Shown one piece after another: positions 42,320-47,842 of a stretch of 57,301 nt of DNA. How positions within the stretch are numbered: the first letter of the stretch is position 1; every line of letters starts with the position of its first letter. Source of the DNA: a virus. The stretch is taken from the IMG/VR virus record IMGVR_UViG_3300043496_000172, positions 1 through 57,301 of that record; one strand, written 5' to 3'. The notes under the pieces were generated by a model. That model did no database searches. It was not told where the DNA came from and saw nothing but the letters and a program-made list of their open reading frames with translations. Position numbers and translations under genes: made by a program.

Positions 42320-44584
42320 TCAACCCAGTCCCCCCCACTGTGGTTGAAGATTCGACAGGTCGTAGTACGACTGATCCAGGTTCCACTCTTGCGAGGAAGG
42401 GCTAGCGATTCTCATGATGCGACGTTCACCGGCCATCAGATGCAGTACGCCGTGAACCATGGCATCCATGCGGTCTGGCGACTCCCGAGTGGACTCGGGA
42501 GCGAAGATGACCATTTCATTTTCGAGTTCATCCCACTCGCCGACGAGGTGGAGTTTTCCTTGCTCACAACGCATGGCAACTGGTTCGGCTCTTGTCCGTT
42601 TGCCATGTTTCGCATGCACAGCTTTCATTGAAGGAGTGCTATGTTCAGGGAACAGTCCGAGGTTCATCGATTCTTTGAAGGCATCCTCCAGAACCTCAGC
42701 CAGATACCGTTTACCAAGGTTCTCTTCATAAACCAGAATGTCAGCGTTCCACTTGGCTACTGCCCGCCACGCTGCAAGAGCTGCTGTTCGACCACTCTGC
42801 TCAACGGAGGCGTCTTCAAGTACATAAATGTCGTTGTTCACGGTCCGCGCGACTACCACGATGCCGAACAGGTCGTCTTCTCCTGTCAGGTTCGGGTCAA
42901 CACCAACCACGGTCGAGATGATGTCCTCGGGGATCACGGTCACCCGGCCTCGGATTATGTCCATCCGTTTGAATAGGCCACCGACACCAAGCTCCAACAG
43001 TTTCCCGTACAGCTCCTGCTGGCCAAGGTCCGTGTCCGCATACCGGATCTTCAGTTCCCGCAGGACATGCGAGGACAGGTTCATCGCGTTGTCGAACGTG
43101 GAACCACCCATCACGTGGATCGTCCCGTCGTCCCGCTTCACCCACTCCTGCAACAGCTTGATCGGTTTCGGGGTAGTGGTGGCGAAGCAGCGAGGATGGT
43201 CGTCGATCAGGTCGGTACGCAAGGAAGGAAGGATCCCCTCATACCAGCTCTCATACGACTTCGGCCATTTGCAGTTATGTACCAGGAGACCGCCCGCGAA
43301 GAACTGCGGAACTCCCTGCACAGTCAGGTCATAGACCGGAACTGGATGGCAGCCCTTGTGCACGGCGACGACGCGCGTCGGCTTGCCGACGTCCGGCGAA
43401 TCGGCCTGCACACAGAGGGGTGCAGTACTTTGCTCGCATACCTGTGCTGAAAAATGTTTCGCCACATTCTGCGCACACCACTGCCCGGGGTTGTCGCTGT
43501 GTCCACATGTTTCGCAGCCCCCGACTCGTTCGATCAGATCGGTCAGCCACCCAGGCAGCGTCGGTTCTACTGATGGCAGTGAGTCTGCGGTGCTCTGAGA
43601 CGGTGAGGCATTCGAGGTTGTCCGGCCGGTTGTCCCAGCGCTTCCCGTTGATGTGGTTGATCTCGTGGTCTGCTGGGATTTCTCCGTAGAGCTTGGCCCA
43701 GAGACTTCGGTGGAGCAGGGATCCGCTGCGGTTGAGGTGGTATCCCATGCGTTTGTTGAAGTACCAGCGTTCGCCGTCCCAGTCGTAGAAGGCTGGCGCT
43801 TCGCTGGGTACTGGTTCTTTTGCGGAAGCCATGTCACCATGGTATCGCCAGGTTGTACCTGATCTGCGCGGATCCAGCCGTGCTCCTCGGTCCATACACG
43901 ATGATTCGGCGTGACTGTGACGGCGGCATCTTCGGTCAGGAGAACCAGAACTTCGGCTGACTTCTCAGTGAGTCCAGCGGATTGGACCCGACGGTAGCCA
44001 TGGAGAGTCGTAACGTAATCCTGCGTAGTAACGCATTCGATCGGAACAACGCCTCGGTCGGTGGCGATAGCGGATCCGTAGGCGATGCAGATCTCGTCTA
44101 CCCAAGCACCCGCAGCGTTGTATCCACGCCCTACGTCTTCGTCATCCGCGCCCTCGGCGTAGATCCTGGAGCCGTTCGGGAACAAGACCATCGGCCTCGG
44201 GGACTGCTTGTACCGGAAGTCGACCCCACGACGGGTAAGTACACGCAGGAGCCCAGCTGGTCCCTCCATACAGATGGTGCGTGTATCCGCGAGCGTTTCC
44301 CCAATCAAGAGCCATTCCGTTGGTTGCTGGTTTCGGTCGAATGGGTGCTGAAGAACTTTCTCTACGAGCCATTCGGCTCCAGCTCGACTCTTTCCCCATC
44401 CTCGGCCGGCGAGTGCGAGTGCAACGAGCCAGTTTCCCGGTGGTGGCACCTGCTCGGGACGTGACACCCACCACCATTCACCTCGGTTGATTTCTTCAAC
44501 GAGTTGGAGGGGCAAGGATTCCAGCCAGTCCAAGCGCTCGCGCTCTGGAAGCAGGGCTACTCGTTGCGCGGCAGATAGGGACAT
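42320..44584 (-). CDS. terL: terminase large subunit precursor containing an intein
   Basis: A 754-residue frame. The N-extein (1-165) holds the ATPase: Walker A AGRGWGKS (59-66) and Walker B ending WVDE (161-164). Residues 166-437 are an intein. The C-extein (438-754) resumes with CKWPKSYESWYEG, the coupling region FATTTPKP, and the nuclease domain with VGVDPN, VYEEN and SPDRMDAMVHG acidic residues. After splicing TerL is 482 residues, normal for the family. It packages DNA into the head through the portal. It is the first gene of the leftward late block. The TerS candidate lies 12 kb away. Confidence 0.95.
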   Translation of the reverse strand: MSLSAAQRVALLPERERLDWLESLPLQLVEEINRGEWWWVSRPEQVPPPGNWLVALALAGRGWGKSRAGAEWLVEKVLQHPFDRNQQPTEWLLIGETLADTRTICMEGPAGLLRVLTRRGVDFRYKQSPRPMVLFPNGSRIYAEGADDEDVGRGYNAAGAWVDEICIAYGSAIATDRGVVPIECVTTQDYVTTLHGYRRVQSAGLTEKSAEVLVLLTEDAAVTVTPNHRVWTEEHGWIRADQVQPGDTMVTWLPQKNQYPAKRQPSTTGTANAGTSTNAWDTTSTAADPCSTEVSGPSSTEKSQQTTRSTTSTGSAGTTGRTTSNASPSQSTADSLPSVEPTLPGWLTDLIERVGGCETCGHSDNPGQWCAQNVAKHFSAQVCEQSTAPLCVQADSPDVGKPTRVVAVHKGCHPVPVYDLTVQGVPQFFAGGLLVHNCKWPKSYESWYEGILPSLRTDLIDDHPRCFATTTPKPIKLLQEWVKRDDGTIHVMGGSTFDNAMNLSSHVLRELKIRYADTDLGQQELYGKLLELGVGGLFKRMDIIRGRVTVIPEDIISTVVGVDPNLTGEDDLFGIVVVARTVNNDIYVLEDASVEQSGRTAALAAWRAVAKWNADILVYEENLGKRYLAEVLEDAFKESMNLGLFPEHSTPSMKAVHAKHGKRTRAEPVAMRCEQGKLHLVGEWDELENEMVIFAPESTRESPDRMDAMVHGVLHLMAGERRIMRIASPSSQEWNLDQSYYDLSNLQPQWGGLG
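43274..44089 (-). other. intein coding region within terL (272 aa)
   Basis: Block A starts at C166 (CIAYGSAIATDRGVVPIECV). Block B is VTVTPNHRVWTEEHGWI with the TxxH pair. Block F is PVYDLTVQGVPQFFAGG, and block G LLVHN ends at N437, followed by C438 as the +1 nucleophile. All residues for class 1 splicing are present. No LAGLIDADG endonuclease is in frame. Instead residues about 255-345 are low-complexity Ser/Thr/Ala/Pro sequence, because this stretch also encodes an HNH protein in another frame. Confidence 0.95.
43329..43832 (-). CDS. HNH homing endonuclease encoded out of frame inside the intein
   Basis: A 167-residue protein on the terL strand, one base back (-1) from the terL frame. It has an N-terminal WYFNKRMGYHLNRSGSLLHR, then LWAKLYGEIPADHEINHING and KRWDNRPDNLECLTVSEHRR, the full HNH_3 pattern with H56, N59, H60 and N68/N72. 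A zinc motif follows (C120, C123, C137, C141) and a basic tail. ATG 43832 is the likely start, with only a weak GGTG upstream. All of it lies inside the intein, so 504 bp are read in two frames. It would make the intein mobile. Confidence 0.9.
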   Translation of the reverse strand: MASAKEPVPSEAPAFYDWDGERWYFNKRMGYHLNRSGSLLHRSLWAKLYGEIPADHEINHINGKRWDNRPDNLECLTVSEHRRLTAISRTDAAWVADRSDRTSRGLRNMWTQRQPRAVVCAECGETFFSTGMRAKYCTPLCAGRFAGRRQADARRRRAQGLPSSSGL

Positions 44585-44623
44585 GTGTCCACATTAGGAC
44601 TACCTGGTCCGTAAAAGAATCAC

Positions 44624-44652
44624 TTGCAATTTACCCCAGGGGTGGGTACGGT
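44624..44652 (+). promoter_or_regulatory. promoter of the bL28/tRNA region with CCCCAGGGG palindrome
   Basis: TTGCAA (44624-44629), a 17-bp spacer holding ACCCCAGGGGT (44633-44643) and TACGGT (44647-44652). It lies in the divergent region between terL and the bL28 gene and reads rightward. A GAAGGGA ribosome-binding site and ATG 44685 follow. Confidence 0.75.
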
Positions 44653-44684
44653 GGAGCTACCACGGAAACCGAAGGGATCCCTTG

Positions 44685-44900
44685 ATGTCAGGAACCTGCG
44701 ACACCTGCAATAAAGGACCAGGTTTCGGCAACCGCGTCTCCCGACTCGGACGCAACGCACTGAAGCGCAAGGTAAAGAAGCGAGCGCCCCGAATGTTCCG
44801 AGCCAACATCCAGACGGTTCACACCGTCGTCAACGGAGCCCGTAAGCGTCTGCGTATCTGCACCTCCTGCCTCAAGAAGGGAGTCCACAGCGGTGCCTGA
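44685..44900 (+). CDS. rpmB: ribosomal protein bL28 homologue
   Basis: A 71-residue basic protein. It opens with SGTCDTCNKGPGFGNRVS and closes with ANIQTVHTVVNGARKRLRIC followed by TSCLKKG, matching actinobacterial bL28 over its whole length, including both CxxC zinc pairs (C5, C8 and the C-terminal CTSC). A basic stretch of about nine extra residues (ALKRKVKKRAPRMFR) replaces the usual HSHRRTSRRW. bL28 sits near the E site of the 50S subunit. A phage copy could enter host ribosomes and bias translation. ATG 44685 has GAAGGGA upstream; TTG 44682 is less likely. Confidence 0.92.
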   Translation: MSGTCDTCNKGPGFGNRVSRLGRNALKRKVKKRAPRMFRANIQTVHTVVNGARKRLRICTSCLKKGVHSGA

Positions 44901-44991
44901 ACCAGACCGTAAGTCAGATCTGGATCGGATCAAAAAGGAACAGGACGCTGACAAGGCGAAGGCAGAAAAGGACCGCAAGAAGGACAAGTAG
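44893..44991 (+). CDS. 32-aa Lys/Asp-rich microprotein
   Basis: GTG 44893 overlaps the bL28 stop by eight bases. The product (MPEPDRKSDLDRIKKEQDAD and a KAKAEKDRKKDK end) is a highly charged single helix. No known family. Tight coupling to bL28 suggests it is translated with it, but such a short frame could be fortuitous. Confidence 0.45.
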   Translation: MPEPDRKSDLDRIKKEQDADKAKAEKDRKKDK

Positions 44992-45066
44992 ACGTGCACC
45001 TGGTGCGAATTGTTACGGTTACTTCATTTTGCGAATAAACCCGTAACTGATCTGATCTCAGGTGCC

Positions 45067-45108
45067 GGACCAGACCGAGCTTGACTTCCAACATGCTCGG
45101 TCTGGTCC
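45067..45108 (+). terminator. 14-bp hairpin between bL28 operon and tRNA
   Basis: GGACCAGACCGAGC (45067-45080) pairs perfectly with GCTCGGTCTGGTCC (45095-45108) around a 14-base loop. It has no T run and ends four bases before the tRNA, so it may be a terminator, a processing signal for the tRNA, or both. Confidence 0.6.
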
Positions 45109-45112
45109 ACCC

Positions 45113-45186
45113 GGGTCTATAGCTCAATGGGAACGAGCCCGGAACTTTTTTGACCGGAGATGTGGGTTCAAATCCCACTGGATCCA
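45113..45186 (+). tRNA. tRNA with abnormal anticodon arm (possibly Lys-UUU)
   Basis: A 74-nt cloverleaf: acceptor GGGTCTA with TGGATCC (two G-U pairs), D stem GCTC/GAGC with a GG-containing loop, and a T arm GTGGG-TTCAAAT-CCCAC. The anticodon arm is odd: CCGG pairs with CCGG, but the next pair is A-A, leaving a nine- to eleven-base loop around CTTTTTTG. By position the anticodon would be UUU (Lys) with U at 37. CCA is not encoded. It may be degenerate, or a specialised tRNA with a larger loop. Confidence 0.75.
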
Positions 45187-45190
45187 CGAG

Positions 45191-45282
45191 GCAGGGCGGC
45201 ATGGCCACGAAGAAACTGTGATAAGTCGCAGCATCTTCGACCGATCCGCGAGCGTGTCCCCCGTATACCGGAGCCGCCCTGC
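45191..45282 (+). other. structured region, possible small RNA
   Basis: GCAGGGCGGC (45191-45200) and GCCGCCCTGC (45273-45282) form a perfect ten-base-pair closing stem around 72 nt, right after the tRNA. The interior has a weak GTCG/CGAC hairpin but no T-arm motif, so it is not a standard tRNA. It could be part of the same transcript and protect or process it. Confidence 0.4.
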
Positions 45283-45302
45283 TTCACCAGGAAAGGGAAC
45301 CC

Positions 45303-45596
45303 ATGAAAAAGGTGACACTCCTCGTGTTTACGGTGTTGCTGCTGTTTGGGTGCAGCGCCCCGGAGTCGGGGACGGTGATGAACAAGCACTACAGCGAACC
45401 GTATGACTGGGTTGGTTCCCAGTGCTACGCCTATGGCAAAAACGGTGCCTGCACGCTGACGATGCCGGTGGTTCATCACGTCTCGGCGTCATGGAGCTTG
45501 TGTCTGCGCAACGGTGAGGATGAAGGCTGCCGCAGCGTGGATGAGCGCACCTGGCATGAGTACGAGGTCGGTGACGACTATCCCCGCCATCATTGA
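45303..45596 (+). CDS. small lipoprotein, 97 aa
   Basis: ATG 45303 follows AGGAAAGGG. A lipoprotein signal is clear: basic MKK, hydrophobic VTLLVFTVLLL, then the lipobox LFGC with Cys 17. The mature part has four further Cys and a WVGSQCYAYGKNGACTLTMP segment, so it is probably disulphide-bonded outside the membrane. Phage lipoproteins of this size often block superinfection. A strong terminator follows. Neighbour genes are the tRNA and a regulator. Confidence 0.8.
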   Translation: MKKVTLLVFTVLLLFGCSAPESGTVMNKHYSEPYDWVGSQCYAYGKNGACTLTMPVVHHVSASWSLCLRNGEDEGCRSVDERTWHEYEVGDDYPRHH

Positions 45597-45611
45597 AATT
45601 TCACAAACCAG

Positions 45612-45648
45612 ACAGGCCCTCTGCTTCGGCAGGGGGCCTGTTTTTTGT
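45612..45648 (+). terminator. strong terminator with UUCG loop
   Basis: The stem ACAGGCCC-CTGC pairs with GCAG-GGGGCCTGT around a TTCG tetraloop and is followed by six T. One T opposes a G in the stem. It ends the tRNA/lipoprotein transcript. Confidence 0.9.
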
Positions 45649-45697
45649 CACACCCTTCCGCTAGCATGATCCATCACCAAGGGGAGGGGTTGACGCC

Positions 45698-46141
45698 GTG
45701 ACCGATACGATCAGCCGGATGAAGTCACCTGAAGAACACGAGGAATACGGCCGGGCGCTCATTGTCGGCGCCAAGCTGGCACCCCTGAGACAGGTGCTTG
45801 GCCTGACTCGGACTGCGATGGCTGAGATGCTGCGCGTAGCCCCGATCACGTACTACCGATGCGAGGATGATCCATCTCTTGGTGGCCGGATCTGGGGCAC
45901 TACGGCTCAGCGGGTGGGCCGGCTTGCCTGGCTGGCTCAGGTGACACTGGATCAGCTTGATGACCTCGGTATCGAGATCCGGAAGCTGACTCCGTTTCAC
46001 CGGCTGGCCCAGACAACTGGTTGGCCGCAGGAGGTTCTCCTGAAGTGGTACCGGGCCGGGATGATCGAGGCCGAGGACCTTGGCATCCTCGGCCTCTGGG
46101 TGCACGATGATGACCTCCATCTGATCGCGGAGGCTCACTAG
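45698..46141 (+). CDS. XRE-type helix-turn-helix protein, 147 aa
   Basis: GTG 45698 follows AAGGGGAGGGG. Residues 25-60 form an HTH of XRE type (LAPLRQVLGLTRTAMAEMLR and APITYYRCEDDP). A second helical half has WLAQVTLDQLDDLG and the WPQEVLLKWYRAGMI pattern. It is probably a DNA-binding protein regulating or joining the replication operon. Its stop overlaps the GTG of the Cas4-like gene by one base. Confidence 0.75.
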   Translation: MTDTISRMKSPEEHEEYGRALIVGAKLAPLRQVLGLTRTAMAEMLRVAPITYYRCEDDPSLGGRIWGTTAQRVGRLAWLAQVTLDQLDDLGIEIRKLTPFHRLAQTTGWPQEVLLKWYRAGMIEAEDLGILGLWVHDDDLHLIAEAH

Positions 46142-46992
46142 TGCCAGCTCGGAAGTGTGTGGTCTGTCAGAAGCCGTTGGCCGCCGTCATCAAGGAAGCC
46201 GCACATCCTGCGTGCATTTTCTTGGACGACACCGAGTCCTATGATCCACTGGCGCTGAAACTCAAGAAACAGATCATTGAGATAGTCAAATGGGCGGATC
46301 GAAACAGTGCGCGTTCCCAGCAGAAAACTATCGGCCCTTCTGAGATCGGTGACCCCTGCGACCGTCGTATTGGTTACCGTATCGCCGACGTCCCTGAGGT
46401 CAACGATGGCTTTGATCCATGGGCAGCGATCGTGGGTACATCCATACATTCGTGGCTGGATGAAGCTTTCCGTGCTCGAATCCGCCTATCACCCGATGAT
46501 GCGAAGACGTGGCTCACGGAAACTCGTCTTCCGATCGCAGGGTTCATCAAAGGGCGAAGTGATCTGTTCAATGTGGACGAAGCCTGCGTCATAGATCACA
46601 AGGGCGCCGGCCCTTCGGTCATGCGTAAGGTGAAGGCGCAGGGGCCGGGGCCGGGCTACGTTGTTCAGGTTCAGCTCTACGGCTACGGCTACCGACAGAT
46701 GGGCTACGAGGTGAAGAAGGTAGCCCTGGCTTTCTATCCTCGCGCTGGTTGGCTTCGTGACGTCTACGTGTGGACAGACGATTACAAGGAGGAGGTCGCT
46801 CTCGGTGCACTGGAGCGCCTTTCTCAGATAGCGCAAAAAGTCTCAAATCTGGACATGTTGAACAAGAGCTATGAGCATCGGTGGGAGCAGATCGCTGCTC
46901 AACCATCCGACTCCTGTGGCTTTTGTCCTTGGTACGTCCCTGATCGTGACCTCGAAGTCGGAGCGAACCTTTCCGGCTGTCCTGGTCGCTGA
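46141..46992 (+). CDS. Cas4/RecB-like PD-(D/E)XK exonuclease
   Basis: A 283-residue protein with the Cas4-type nuclease core: IGPSEIGDPCDRR with C73, GRSDLF with D141, VIDHKG with D152 and K154, then QVQLYGYGY with Q178. Three C-terminal cysteines (C259, C262, C280; CGFCPWY and SGCPGR) complete a likely 4Fe-4S site with C73. An extra N-terminal CVVCQKP pair may bind zinc. Such phage nucleases process DNA ends in replication or recombination. No cas1/cas2 or CRISPR repeats are nearby. GTG 46141 overlaps the previous stop. Confidence 0.88.
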   Translation: MPARKCVVCQKPLAAVIKEAAHPACIFLDDTESYDPLALKLKKQIIEIVKWADRNSARSQQKTIGPSEIGDPCDRRIGYRIADVPEVNDGFDPWAAIVGTSIHSWLDEAFRARIRLSPDDAKTWLTETRLPIAGFIKGRSDLFNVDEACVIDHKGAGPSVMRKVKAQGPGPGYVVQVQLYGYGYRQMGYEVKKVALAFYPRAGWLRDVYVWTDDYKEEVALGALERLSQIAQKVSNLDMLNKSYEHRWEQIAAQPSDSCGFCPWYVPDRDLEVGANLSGCPGR

Positions 46993-47030
46993 AACACACT
47001 CCAGAAACAGAACAGAGCAAGGAGCAGAAC

Positions 47031-47633
47031 ATGGATCAGATGCTCGACGACGAAGCCGCCACCGGGCGGCTGAATCCAGCCGACTGTGTCGGTCACCTGG
47101 TGATGGTCTGGGCCATCGACTACATCGACCACAGTCCGACCAAGTTTTCCGTCCCGGGCAAGAACTCAGACGTGATCGTTGTTGATGCGGTAGACCTCGA
47201 CCAAGCCGATCACGAGGGCTATCAGGGTCAGATATTCCGGAACGTATGGTGGCGTAACGGTCGCCTGATCGCCTTCATGAAGACTCGGATCGGACGCCCG
47301 AAACCTGTCCTGGCCCGGATGGCTATCGGGGTGAACACCATGGGTAAGCCGCCGTTCGAGCTGGAACTGATGACCCACGACGAGCAGGCGGTGGAACGGG
47401 CAGCAGCCTGGTTCGCTGGGCACCGAGACTTCCGACCGGGAGCACCACAGGGCCGTTCCGATGATGAACGTATTACTGCCGAGGCGCCGGTTGCGCAGCA
47501 GAAGTCTCAACTTCAACAGTTGGCGGAGCAGAAGTTGACTGGTGGAAATTTGCATCAGCAATCACTTCGAGAGTTGCCGCCAGCTAGGCCGCCGGCTCGA
47601 CCAGATCCATACGGGGAAGAGGCACCGTTTTAG
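47031..47633 (+). CDS. putative single-stranded DNA-binding protein
   Basis: A 200-residue protein. The first 130 residues are beta-rich (CVGHLVMVWAIDYIDH, DVIVVDAVDLDQ, IFRNVWWRNGRLIAFMKTRI), which would fit an OB-like fold. A Gln/Pro-rich disordered region and the acidic tip DPYGEEAPF follow, very like the SSB C-terminal tail that ends in Pro-Phe and recruits replication proteins. Position between the exonuclease and primase-helicase genes supports the call. AAGGAGCAGAAC precedes ATG 47031. Confidence 0.7.
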   Translation: MDQMLDDEAATGRLNPADCVGHLVMVWAIDYIDHSPTKFSVPGKNSDVIVVDAVDLDQADHEGYQGQIFRNVWWRNGRLIAFMKTRIGRPKPVLARMAIGVNTMGKPPFELELMTHDEQAVERAAAWFAGHRDFRPGAPQGRSDDERITAEAPVAQQKSQLQQLAEQKLTGGNLHQQSLRELPPARPPARPDPYGEEAPF

Positions 47634-47653
47634 GCGTAGCGTCACTAGCCTGA

Positions 47654-47685
47654 GGAGGCGGCACCACGTGAGTAGTGCCGCCTCC
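47654..47685 (+). terminator. hairpin after the SSB-like gene
   Basis: An 11-bp perfect stem (GGAGGCGGCAC with GTGCCGCCTCC) has a ten-base loop and no T run. It lies 20 bases after the stop. It is probably a terminator or an RNA-stability element. A GTCTAGCTAGAC palindrome follows near 47717. Confidence 0.6.
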
Positions 47686-47842
47686 GTCCGGCTGAACCAG
47701 GAACCAGGACAGTCCTAGTCTAGCTAGACCACGTACACGTACATGATCATCGAACAGGAAACGGAAACGGAATCAGCTCCAGCCACAGAACCCATGAAAC
47801 CAGAACCTAATTTCCCCACCCCTACGGCTCCGAAGGGACGTG

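Noticed and set aside
41687-42347. Several rightward frames in the gap after terL
   Set aside because: Same composition effect; the translations are Ser/Pro/His-rich and share no motif with known proteins.
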